A DNA stretch of 6,833 nt, from contig JAAYHT010000007.1 in NCBI GenBank assembly GCA_012735285.1, forward strand, positions 1 to 6,833, read 5' to 3'. Origin of the DNA: Clostridiales bacterium. Its GTDB lineage: Bacteria > Bacillota > Clostridia > Peptostreptococcales > Anaerovoracaceae. Shown one piece after another: positions 1 to 5,995 of the stretch (its first letter is position 1; each line of letters begins with the position of its first letter). A program made the position numbers and the translations under genes. The notes under the pieces were generated by a model that had not been told where the DNA came from, searched no databases, and saw only the letters and a list, made by a program, of their open reading frames with translations.

Positions 1-330
1 TACTGTCTCTTACCACAGCCGGCCTACAAACAAGAAGTTTATGCTTCAAGGGGAGGCTATATTAAGTCCATTGATGCCGAACTTATAGGAATGGCTTCTT
101 TGAATGTAGGGGCAGGCAGAAAGAAAAAAGAAGATGATATCGATCTATCTTCTGGCATTGTTTTAAGCAAGAAGGTAGGAGATTATGTAGAAAAAGGTTC
201 ACTAATAGCTACAGTTTATGGTAGTATTAAAAGCACGATAGACGAGGGAGTCAAACATGTAGAAAGTGCTTTTGTGATAGATGGCGATTTTATAAAGCCT
301 TCAAAATTGATTTTAAGTGTTATAGGTTAA
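1..330 (+). CDS. pdp: Pyrimidine-nucleoside phosphorylase, C-terminal end (5' partial)
   Basis: Frame 1 is open from the first base of the window to the TAA at 328-330, giving the last 109 residues of a longer protein. The visible part matches the C-terminal domain of the thymidine/pyrimidine-nucleoside phosphorylase family: a GGYI segment (residues 18-21 of the fragment), a LNVGAGR segment (34-40), an acidic DDID, then SGIVLSKKVGD (51-61). Family knowledge: these enzymes cleave pyrimidine nucleosides with phosphate to give a base and (deoxy)ribose-1-phosphate in cytosolic nucleoside salvage. The full protein is usually about 430 residues, so roughly three quarters lies upstream, including the phosphate- and nucleoside-binding parts. 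Thymidine phosphorylase (DeoA) shares this domain; Pdp is preferred because it is the usual form in Firmicutes. The next gene starts only 12 bases after the stop, which suggests co-transcription. Confidence 0.9.
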   Translation, partial: YCLLPQPAYKQEVYASRGGYIKSIDAELIGMASLNVGAGRKKKEDDIDLSSGIVLSKKVGDYVEKGSLIATVYGSIKSTIDEGVKHVESAFVIDGDFIKPSKLILSVIG

Positions 331-342
331 CAGGAGGATAAA

Positions 343-831
343 GTGTTTACTGCCGGAATAATTACGGCAAGCGATAAATGCTATGCCTGTGAGCGAGAGG
401 ATCTAAGCGGACAAGTTATTAAAGAAATCTTGGCCGATGCAGGTTATAAAATTGAAAAGTATATTATTCTTCCCGATGATATCAAGCTCTTAAAGCAAGA
501 AATGATATACATGTCGGATTTGTTAGAATTAAATCTAATTGTGACTACCGGCGGAACAGGGTTTGCACCAAGAGATGTAACACCAGAGGCAACTAAACTA
601 GTTATTGAAAAGGAGACCCCTGGCATTTCTGAGGCAATGAGGTATATGAGCCTTTCCGTAACGCCGAAAGCTATGCTTTCAAGAGGAATCAGTGGAATAA
701 GGAAAAATAGTTTAATTGTGAATCTTCCAGGCAGCCCCAAAGCAGTAAGAGAAACATTGAATTATATTCTTGAGCCTTTAGAACACGGACTTAACATACT
801 GTTACAGAAAGAAACGGAGTGTGCAAGATAA
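343..831 (+). CDS. mogA: MogA/MoaB-family molybdopterin adenylyltransferase
   Basis: This 162-residue protein has the hallmarks of the MoCF-binding fold: an N-terminal GIITASDK strand (residues 5-12), the TTGGTG nucleotide/pterin-binding loop (68-73), RDVTPEAT (77-84) and a C-terminal NLPGSPKA (127-134). Family knowledge: the enzyme activates molybdopterin as its AMP ester before metal insertion by MoeA. Asp45/46 and Asp78 sit where MogA proteins carry functionally important acidic residues. The length is that of a stand-alone MogA/MoaB, not of a MoeA or gephyrin fusion. The start is a GTG, chosen because AGGAGG at 332-337 lies 5 bases upstream and the protein then begins directly at the first strand of the fold. 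The stop abuts the moaA ATG, so the two are translated together. MogA and MoaB cannot be separated firmly from sequence alone. Confidence 0.9.
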   Translation: MFTAGIITASDKCYACEREDLSGQVIKEILADAGYKIEKYIILPDDIKLLKQEMIYMSDLLELNLIVTTGGTGFAPRDVTPEATKLVIEKETPGISEAMRYMSLSVTPKAMLSRGISGIRKNSLIVNLPGSPKAVRETLNYILEPLEHGLNILLQKETECAR

Positions 832-1788
832 ATGAAAGATTCGTTTGGCCGCGAAATAAAGTATGCTAGAATTTCGATAACAGATTTATGCAACCTGCGT
901 TGTAAATACTGCATGCCGGAAGAAGGAATAACCAAAAAAGACTGTAGTGAAATTCTTAAAATTGAAGACTTTATTAAAATAGCAAAAGCTTTAGTCGATC
1001 TTGGCATAGATAAGATACGAATTACGGGGGGCGAACCTCTAGTAAGAAAAGGTGTCATCACTCTTGTGAGACAAATTGGAGCTATTGAAGGTTTAAAAAC
1101 CTTTGCTATAACCACCAACGGCATACTTCTGCCAAAGTATGCTGAAGAATTATATAAAGCAGGTATAACAAGCGTAAATATTAGTCTAGATACCCTTGTT
1201 CCTGAAAAGTATAAAGATATTACAAGAGGCGGAAATCTCTCGGATGCTTTAGCAGGAATAGAGAAAAGCCTAGAGCTTGGTTTTGATAAAGTCAAGATAA
1301 ATGTAGTCTTGATACAGGATTTTAATGATGACGAGATAGAGGATTTTGTTAGATTAACTGAGCAAAAACCTATAGATGTAAGATTCATTGAGCTTATGCC
1401 TTTTAAAGGACAACATGAATTAGCACTTGGTAAATATTTACCGGGTGATGTGGTGCTGGAAAAGGTTCCGGAATTGCGGCGCATAGATGATGAAGATCCT
1501 TCTTCGCCGGCTAGATACTATAAGCTTGAGGGTGCATTAGGAAGGGTTGGATTAATTAATCCCTTAAGTCATAAGTTCTGTGATAGATGTAACAGGTTAA
1601 GAATTACTGCTGACGGATTTATCTTAAGCTGTCTGCACAGCAGAAAGGAAATAGACTTGCGAGGAAGCCTGGATGAGCCTGAGAAACTGAAACAATTGAT
1701 TATAAAGGCGGTCAACGAAAAACCTTTGTCACACAAGATAGAAAATGGTGAACTTATGGATCGTGATATGGTTAATATAGGAGGGTAA
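832..1788 (+). CDS. moaA: GTP 3',8-cyclase MoaA (radical SAM)
   Basis: MoaA is a radical S-adenosylmethionine enzyme that, with MoaC, converts GTP to cyclic pyranopterin monophosphate, the first step of molybdenum/tungsten cofactor synthesis. The 318-residue product has the N-terminal CxxxCxxC cluster motif (Cys20, Cys24, Cys27), a TGGEP SAM-binding segment (65-69) and the second cluster motif CxxCx13C (Cys250, Cys253, Cys267) that distinguishes MoaA. Arg13, Arg255 and Arg257 match the positions of the conserved substrate-binding arginines (R17, R266, R268 in the S. aureus enzyme). The chain ends in Gly-Gly (317-318), the conserved MoaA tail needed for activity. Everything needed for catalysis appears intact, and the length is only slightly short of the usual 320-340. 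The ATG follows the mogA stop with no gap; a GGAG at 816-819, rather far upstream, is the only Shine-Dalgarno, so translational coupling is likely. Confidence 0.97.
   Translation: MKDSFGREIKYARISITDLCNLRCKYCMPEEGITKKDCSEILKIEDFIKIAKALVDLGIDKIRITGGEPLVRKGVITLVRQIGAIEGLKTFAITTNGILLPKYAEELYKAGITSVNISLDTLVPEKYKDITRGGNLSDALAGIEKSLELGFDKVKINVVLIQDFNDDEIEDFVRLTEQKPIDVRFIELMPFKGQHELALGKYLPGDVVLEKVPELRRIDDEDPSSPARYYKLEGALGRVGLINPLSHKFCDRCNRLRITADGFILSCLHSRKEIDLRGSLDEPEKLKQLIIKAVNEKPLSHKIENGELMDRDMVNIGG
1779..1785 (+). promoter_or_regulatory. Ribosome binding site of moaC inside the moaA Gly-Gly codons
   Basis: AGGAGGG lies 5 bases before the moaC ATG at 1791. Its bases are also the last codons of moaA: ATA GGA GGG TAA, encoding Ile-Gly-Gly-stop. 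One stretch therefore serves as both the conserved Gly-Gly tail of MoaA and a near-perfect Shine-Dalgarno for moaC. The strong site supports 1791 as the moaC start. Confidence 0.85.
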
Positions 1789-1790
1789 TA

Positions 1791-2270
1791 ATGTCTGATC
1801 TTACTCATATAAACGAAAGCGGTAGAGCCAGGATGGTCGATGTAGGTGACAAGCTTTTAACCGATAGACTTGCAGTAGCCCGTGGAGAAATATTGATGAG
1901 GCCTGAGACTATTGAAAGAATCAAAGATGGAGGCGTTAAAAAAGGCGATGTTTTGGCAGTTGCACAAGTTGCGGGCATTTCAGGTGCTAAAAAAACCTCT
2001 GATCTAATTCCCATGTGCCACAACATCTTCATATCTAGCTGTGACATAGATTTTACTATAAAAGAGGACAGGATAGAAATAACTGCTACAGCTAAGACAA
2101 CAGGCCAGACTGGAATTGAGATGGAGGTACTCACTGCAGTAAGCTTAGCTGCATTAACTATCTATGATATGTGTAAGGCGATAGATAAGACAATGAAGAT
2201 CGACAATATTAGACTTATTAAAAAAACAGGAGAAAGATCGGGAGATTTTATAGCGGAGGAATTGAAATGA
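1791..2270 (+). CDS. moaC: Cyclic pyranopterin monophosphate synthase MoaC
   Basis: MoaC takes the product of MoaA (3',8-cyclo-GTP) and rearranges it to cyclic pyranopterin monophosphate; family members form a hexamer in the cytosol. The 159 residues are full length. Visible signatures are RMVDV near the N-terminus (14-18), KKTSDLIPMCH (67-77), GIEMEVLTA (108-116), YDMCKA (125-130) and KTGERSGDF (145-153). Residues aligning with the E. coli catalytic set are present: Lys51, His77, Glu110, Glu112, Asp126 and Lys129. Two small departures from the usual pattern are CHN instead of CHP at 76-78 and GER instead of GGK at 147-149; neither removes a known catalytic residue. The gene starts 2 bases after moaA ends and overlaps the next gene by 4 bases, so it is in the middle of the operon. 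Confidence 0.97.
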   Translation: MSDLTHINESGRARMVDVGDKLLTDRLAVARGEILMRPETIERIKDGGVKKGDVLAVAQVAGISGAKKTSDLIPMCHNIFISSCDIDFTIKEDRIEITATAKTTGQTGIEMEVLTAVSLAALTIYDMCKAIDKTMKIDNIRLIKKTGERSGDFIAEELK

Positions 2271-2710
2271 AGAAAGGAATAGTGAGAGCTGTAAATATTA
2301 GCAAGGAAAAGGGCGAAGTCAAAACACCTGTAGATGAAATAAAATTGATTGAAGATTACGGTATCGAAGGTGATGCCCATGCAGGACCTGGTAAAAGGCA
2401 GGTAAGTCTTCTGGCACAGGAAAGCGTAGATGAGATGAAACAAAAAACAGGGATAGAGGGTCTAACCGAAGGGATATTTGCGGAAAACTTGACTACTGAG
2501 GGTTTAGAACTCTACACCCTTGAAATAGGCACCAGATTAAAGGTAGGAGAGACAATCCTTGAAGTTACACAGATAGGAAAAGAGTGTCACTCAGGATGTG
2601 CTATTATGAAACAGGTCGGTCAATGCATTATGCCTAAGCAGGGTATTTTCACTCGAGTTGTCACAGGCGGCATCATAAGACCTGGAGATACTATAGAAGT
2701 ATTGAATTAG
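2267..2710 (+). CDS. MOSC-domain protein, probable Moco/sulfur handling
   Basis: This 147-residue protein is a single MOSC (molybdenum cofactor sulfurase C-terminal) domain: GIEGDAHAG (32-40), RQVSLL (44-49), a GIFAENLTT segment (69-77), and a conserved cysteine region GKECHSGC (104-111) with Cys107 and Cys111, plus Cys120. Family knowledge: MOSC domains occur at the end of Moco sulfurases and in YiiM/YuaD-type proteins, and small stand-alone versions are common in cofactor operons of clostridia. Binding of the cofactor or a sulfur carrier through the conserved cysteine is the likely role, but the exact reaction of this small class is not established. The ATG overlaps the moaC stop (ATGA), and GGAGGA at 2255-2260 gives a good ribosome binding site, so it is translationally coupled to moaC. 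It is the last gene of the cassette. Confidence 0.88.
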   Translation: MKKGIVRAVNISKEKGEVKTPVDEIKLIEDYGIEGDAHAGPGKRQVSLLAQESVDEMKQKTGIEGLTEGIFAENLTTEGLELYTLEIGTRLKVGETILEVTQIGKECHSGCAIMKQVGQCIMPKQGIFTRVVTGGIIRPGDTIEVLN

Positions 2711-2724
2711 ATTGCAATAAATAG

Positions 2725-2784
2725 AATAAACCCCCCGACTTTGAAATATCTCTATTAGAGAGTGATGGGAGGGGGGTTATTTTT
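2725..2784 (+). terminator. Terminator-like hairpin after the cofactor operon, overlapping the dacF start
   Basis: CCCCCC (2731-2736) pairs with GGGGGG (2771-2776). The stem extends by AA/TT and, past a bulged A at 2728, by further A-T pairs. A nested small hairpin, TCTCT (2749-2753) with AGAGA (2757-2761), fills much of the loop. The right arm runs into the U-rich tract TTATTTTT (2777-2784). This looks like an intrinsic terminator for the pdp-moa-MOSC operon. Unusually, the G-rich arm is also the dacF Shine-Dalgarno, and the U tract runs into the dacF TTG start codon, so the element may act on translation instead of, or as well as, termination. Confidence 0.6.
2767..2776 (+). promoter_or_regulatory. 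Ribosome binding site of dacF, within the hairpin arm
   Basis: GGGAGGGGGG ends 6 bases before the TTG at 2783. This spacing makes TTG the likely start and rules against the upstream GTG (2762) and ATG (2765), which would place these G bases inside the coding region. Six of the bases are paired with the C-run at 2731-2736 if the hairpin forms, which would hide the site from ribosomes. Confidence 0.7.
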
Positions 2785-4033
2785 GATTAGAAATAAAATA
2801 ATAGCATTCTTACTTGTACTTACGCTAATATCGATATCAGCTGTATCGATGTCACAGGATGTTTTCGGTCAAGGGGAGGTAGTTGTAACGGAAAGTTCTC
2901 TAGAAGTGGTAGAGACAGAGGCCCCTGTTGAGGATAATAATGAGAATAAAGGACTAGATTTAGGAATCTTAGCAAGAGCAGCTGTACTTCTTGATGCTAA
3001 CAGCGGCAAATTTCTTTATGAACAGAACAGTCATGAACAATTACCTCCTGCCAGCATTACCAAAATTATGACTATGCTACTAGTTATGGAAGCAGTTGAA
3101 AGAGGTCAGATATCTTTAGAAGATGAGGTTACTATTAGTCAGAGGGCGGCAAGCATGGGCGGAAGCCAGATGTATATGGAACAGGGTGAAACTCAAACTG
3201 TAGAAACATTGCTTAAAGGTATGGCAATAGCAAGCGCAAATGATGCATGCGTTGCCTGTGCGGAATATGTGGCAGGTACTGAGCAAATGTTTATAGAAAT
3301 GATGAACAAGAGGGCTAAAGAGCTTGGTATGAAGGATACCAACTTTGTAAATACAAATGGATTACCTGCCGAAAACCACTATACAAGCGCATATGATATA
3401 GGAATTATGGCAAGGGAACTTTTGAAACACGAGAAAGTATTTGACTGGCTCACCACTTGGCAGACAACAGTATTGGTAGGGCTGGAAAGTAAAGGGCAAA
3501 CTGAATTCGGCCTTACTAATACAAATAGGTTAATTAAACTATATCCTGGGGCGAATGGTATTAAAACCGGATTTACACAAGAAGCGGGCTATTGTCTTGC
3601 TGGTTCAGCCACAAGAAATGATTTAACTTTAATTGCTGTTGTCTTAAATTGTGAAACTACTCACGATAGATGGAATGAGACCATGCGGCTACTTGATTAT
3701 GGCTTTGCCACCTATGAAAGTGCTAAGCTGGCTGAAAAAGGGGAAATCCTGGGTACAGTTGATGTGGAAAAAGGCACTCCGAGCACTGTAAATTCTATAG
3801 CTCCTGAGGATATTAAATTGCTAGTTAAAAAAGGGGAGGCAGGACAGATAACAAGCTCTGCAATTATTTTTGACAGACTTAAAGCACCGATAAATGCAGG
3901 GGACCAAATAGGAGAGCTTATTGTTTATAAAGATGGAGCAGAGATAGATAGATATCCGCTTGTGGCGGAGCAGTCTGTGGATAAGGCAGGAATTTTTGAA
4001 ATCTATTTAAGAATGTTAAAAACTTTAATTTAA
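2783..4033 (+). CDS. dacF: Secreted D-alanyl-D-alanine carboxypeptidase (peptidase S11, DacF-like)
   Basis: This is a low-molecular-weight penicillin-binding protein that removes the terminal D-Ala from peptidoglycan stem peptides outside the membrane. From the TTG start it is 416 residues. An N-terminal signal sequence (charged RNK at 3-5, hydrophobic 6-22) is followed by an acidic low-complexity linker (about 31-56). The catalytic domain has all three active-site motifs: SITK (Ser91 nucleophile, Lys94), SAN (151-153) and KTG (261-263). A C-terminal beta-rich PBP5_C-type domain (about 315-400) ends in a probable amphipathic membrane-binding helix, IYLRMLKTL. The TTG start was chosen for the Shine-Dalgarno at 2767-2776; a GTG at 2762 would add 7 residues, including a Gly run. 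The symbol dacF rests on family plus location near a nucleoside phosphorylase gene, as in B. subtilis pupG-dacF; dacB/dacA-type roles are possible. No spoIIA genes follow. A strong terminator ends the unit. Confidence 0.93.
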   Translation: MIRNKIIAFLLVLTLISISAVSMSQDVFGQGEVVVTESSLEVVETEAPVEDNNENKGLDLGILARAAVLLDANSGKFLYEQNSHEQLPPASITKIMTMLLVMEAVERGQISLEDEVTISQRAASMGGSQMYMEQGETQTVETLLKGMAIASANDACVACAEYVAGTEQMFIEMMNKRAKELGMKDTNFVNTNGLPAENHYTSAYDIGIMARELLKHEKVFDWLTTWQTTVLVGLESKGQTEFGLTNTNRLIKLYPGANGIKTGFTQEAGYCLAGSATRNDLTLIAVVLNCETTHDRWNETMRLLDYGFATYESAKLAEKGEILGTVDVEKGTPSTVNSIAPEDIKLLVKKGEAGQITSSAIIFDRLKAPINAGDQIGELIVYKDGAEIDRYPLVAEQSVDKAGIFEIYLRMLKTLI

Positions 4034-4043
4034 TATTATACCT

Positions 4044-4088
4044 AAGTATCTCCTCTAGTTAGTTAAGTAGAGAGGAGATACTTTTTTT
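4044..4088 (+). terminator. Intrinsic terminator of the dacF-like gene
   Basis: AAGTATCTCCTCT (4044-4056) and AGAGGAGATACTT (4071-4083) form a perfect 13-bp stem around a 14-base loop. A run of seven T (4082-4088) follows on the plus strand. It begins 11 bases after the dacF stop. The opposite strand has no T run after the stem, so termination of the convergent gene ending at 4095 by the same hairpin would be weaker. Confidence 0.93.
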
Positions 4089-4094
4089 GCGAAT

Positions 4095-4760
4095 TCATCC
4101 AGTGAATTTTTTATAATTCAACTCTAAATGGCAGCCTTCTGGGAAACCTAATTCCTCAGCCATTCCTTTTCTATATTCGAAGCATTCATGCTTCCATTCA
4201 TTGCATTTTTGCGGATGCTTTCTTATTGTATGTTCACCTTTATATTTACACTGTATAGTTATGTAGCGTATCTCTTTCATATAACCATAACCGTCATCTT
4301 CTCTGTATGTTTTGTCAGATATTATTTTTTCTAAGAACCTACATAGGCCTGGTTCATGCCACCATTTTACTAGAAGGTCTGAACAATCATGGCAATTTGT
4401 TAAGCATGGTAAAGGTTTATTTGGATCAAAAGAAGAATAATTTTGAAGCTTACATATAACTCTTATACGATCATTATTTAGAGAATTTTTGACATGTTCT
4501 GAACTTATATAATTTGGGCACCTAGAATTTTCTTTGTATCCGGCTTTTTCAAGGTGGGGTTTTACAGTAGAACGATATAATTCACATTTTGTAAAATCGT
4601 CATTGCAAAATTCTGTTCTATTATCTTCTATTTGTTTTCTTCTTTTAGTTTCTTTATCAACAAAATATTTTTCTAATATATGGGGTTGTATACTTTTACA
4701 TTCCATAATAGCGTAATCCCCAAATTCTTTTATTGGAGTGCTAAATGGACACCAGCTCAT
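4095..4760 (-). CDS. Unrecognised cysteine-rich protein with an internal duplication
   Basis: I do not recognise this 221-residue protein. It is soluble-looking, with no signal peptide or membrane segment, and carries 14 cysteines (4, 21, 52, 59, 81, 103, 119, 123, 126, 140, 171, 186, 193, 210). The N- and C-terminal parts resemble each other: C-K-x4-H-x-I/C-K-x4-H occurs at 21-28 and 171-177, and C-N-x5-C-x2-Y-R at 52-63 and 186-197, with a lone cysteine before and after each copy. Between them lies C-x15-C-x3-C-x2-C (103-126). The pattern suggests metal binding (zinc or an iron-sulfur cluster), which is inference. The start is well supported: AGGAGG (4768-4773, minus strand) lies 7 bases before the ATG. 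A hand count of positions 4141-4740 gives 189 G+C in 600 (about 32%), lower than the roughly 40-50% seen in sampled lines of neighbouring genes, which hints at horizontal acquisition. It is convergent with dacF. Confidence 0.8.
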   Translation of the reverse strand: MSWCPFSTPIKEFGDYAIMECKSIQPHILEKYFVDKETKRRKQIEDNRTEFCNDDFTKCELYRSTVKPHLEKAGYKENSRCPNYISSEHVKNSLNNDRIRVICKLQNYSSFDPNKPLPCLTNCHDCSDLLVKWWHEPGLCRFLEKIISDKTYREDDGYGYMKEIRYITIQCKYKGEHTIRKHPQKCNEWKHECFEYRKGMAEELGFPEGCHLELNYKKFTG

Positions 4761-4814
4761 AAATAAACCTCCTATCTTATCTGATGAATTAAGTGTAAAA
4801 ACAATAACGAAAGC

Positions 4815-4823
4815 ATTATATCA
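4815..4823 (-). promoter_or_regulatory. Candidate extended -10 promoter for the cysteine-rich gene
   Basis: Read on the minus strand, TGATATAAT is a perfect TATAAT -10 box with the extended TGn element, about 55 bases upstream of the ATG at 4760. No good TTGACA-like -35 is visible at 16-18 bases, which is acceptable for an extended -10 promoter. It lies downstream of the aminopeptidase terminator, so the gene probably has its own transcript. Confidence 0.45.
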
Positions 4824-4847
4824 TAAATAGGAAGTTTATCGTATAAA

Positions 4848-4879
4848 TAATACCCGCAGTAGAATTTCTGCGGGTATTA
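4848..4879 (-). terminator. Intrinsic terminator of the M29 aminopeptidase gene
   Basis: TAATACCCGCAG (4848-4859) and CTGCGGGTATTA (4868-4879) form a perfect 12-bp stem with an 8-base loop, starting 1 base past the aminopeptidase stop codon. On the minus strand the stem is followed by the modest T-rich tail TTTATA rather than a long T run. Confidence 0.85.
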
Positions 4880-4880
4880 G

Positions 4881-5990
4881 CTATTTAAGATTTTCAGGAT
4901 TCAACACTTCTAGCTCTGGTATTACGAATAGACCATCCTTTCTTACAAGCACATCATCAAAGTATATTGAACCTCCACCGTATTCAGGGCGTTGTATCAT
5001 TACTAAATCCCAGTGGATGGCAGACTGGTTTCCATTGTTGGCATCCTCATAACAGGATCCTGGGGTAAAGTGGAAGCTCCCTGCTATCTTTTCATCAAAT
5101 AGGGTATCTTTCATAGGATGGAGAATGTATGGGTTGACTCCTATTGCAAACTCACCGAAATATCTTGCAGATTCATCGGTGTCAAGAAGATCGTTGATTC
5201 TTTCAGTATCGTTTGCCGTAGCTTTTATTATTTTACCGTCTTTGACTTCAAATACTATGTTTTCATATGTGAATCCGTCATATTCGGATGGAGTATTAAA
5301 TGATATTATACCGTTAACCGATTCTCTAATAGGGGCAGTATAAATTTCTCCGTCAGGTATATTACGTTCGCCGCTGCATTTTATTGCAGACATACCTTTG
5401 ATTGAGAAGCTGATATCAGTTCCGGGACCTACTATTCGAACCCTATCTGTTTTCTCCATGAGGGCTTTCAATGAATCCATAGCTTTGTCCATCTTTGCGT
5501 AATTAAGGGTACAAACATCGAAATAGAAGTTCTCAAAATTCTCTAAGCTGGTGTTTGCAAGCTGAGCCATTGAATTATTTGGATAGCGGAGGACAACCCA
5601 TTTTGTATGATCGACTCTATGTCGAAGAACGGGCCTTAGCACTCTGTTGTAGAGATTATGCTGGGATGTAGGCACATCAGCAAGCTCAGCTGTATTATCC
5701 GAAGCTCTTATTGCAATATATGCTTGCATACCCTTCATTTGATAAAGCTGATATTCTTTCATAAATTCAAGTTGATCCTCTGTACAACCAAGGAGGATAT
5801 CCCTTGTTATTGAAGAATCCCTTATTTCAACATAGGGGTATCCGCCACAGGCATAGACTTCCTTGACTATCTGTTTAACCAGTGGTTTAGCTGACTGACC
5901 ATCGTAAGAGATTAATACCTTTTCATTTTTTTGAATATTACAAGAGTAATGTACTAAAATATCTGCAAGTCTTTTAATCCTATTATCCAT
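4881..5990 (-). CDS. Aminopeptidase, M29 family (AmpS/PepS-like)
   Basis: M29 aminopeptidases are cytosolic two-metal (Zn/Co) enzymes that remove N-terminal residues from peptides. The 369-residue product shows the family's C-terminal metal-binding set in order: SGERNIPDGEIYTAP with Glu215, FGEFAIGVNP with Glu280, SFHFTPG with His307, Tyr314, and HWD with His326 and Asp328. These align with the Glu/Glu/His/His/Asp ligands and the active-site Tyr of AmpT and AmpS. The N-terminal domain (about 1-180) has the usual LADILVHYS and VLISYDGQ segments. It is shorter than the roughly 410 residues of the best-known members, but no active-site element is missing. The ATG at 5990 is chosen because GAGGAGG lies 5 bases upstream; an in-frame ATG at 6062 would add 24 atypical residues, lacks a ribosome site and lies upstream of the candidate promoter. 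The gene is probably a single-gene transcript closed by its own hairpin. Confidence 0.93.
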   Translation of the reverse strand: MDNRIKRLADILVHYSCNIQKNEKVLISYDGQSAKPLVKQIVKEVYACGGYPYVEIRDSSITRDILLGCTEDQLEFMKEYQLYQMKGMQAYIAIRASDNTAELADVPTSQHNLYNRVLRPVLRHRVDHTKWVVLRYPNNSMAQLANTSLENFENFYFDVCTLNYAKMDKAMDSLKALMEKTDRVRIVGPGTDISFSIKGMSAIKCSGERNIPDGEIYTAPIRESVNGIISFNTPSEYDGFTYENIVFEVKDGKIIKATANDTERINDLLDTDESARYFGEFAIGVNPYILHPMKDTLFDEKIAGSFHFTPGSCYEDANNGNQSAIHWDLVMIQRPEYGGGSIYFDDVLVRKDGLFVIPELEVLNPENLK

Positions 5991-5995
5991 ATAAG

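Noticed and set aside
331..342. Molybdenum cofactor riboswitch or promoter ahead of mogA
   Set aside because: Only 12 bases separate pdp and mogA, and they hold just the ribosome site. Any leader would have to lie inside or upstream of pdp.
444..740. Minus-strand open frame within mogA
   Set aside because: It lies wholly antisense to the conserved mogA coding region and has no recognisable domain.
762..1484. Long open frame (240 codons) on the minus strand inside mogA and moaA
   Set aside because: It is antisense to two clearly conserved genes, has a Ser/Leu/Ile-rich composition typical of a shadow frame, and shows no family motif.
1805..2443. Two minus-strand open frames antisense to moaC and the MOSC gene
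   Set aside because: Both overlap conserved coding sequence on the other strand and lack recognisable features.
2690..2735. Sporulation sigma factor (SigF/SigG) promoter before dacF
   Set aside because: B. subtilis dacF is a forespore gene, so I looked for one, but GTATT at 2699-2703 has no convincing -10 partner at the right distance.
2762..2782. Upstream GTG (2762) and ATG (2765) as the dacF start
   Set aside because: No Shine-Dalgarno precedes them, and the G-run would become Gly codons ahead of the signal peptide. TTG at 2783 has an ideal ribosome site.
4534..4716. 60-codon plus-strand open frame with a hydrophobic stretch, inside the cysteine-rich gene
   Set aside because: The opposite strand has the longer frame, a strong ribosome site and patterned cysteines. 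Hydrophobic antisense translation is common in AT-rich DNA.
5118..5343. Overlapping plus-strand open frames inside the aminopeptidase gene
   Set aside because: They are antisense to the conserved metal-binding region of an M29 enzyme.
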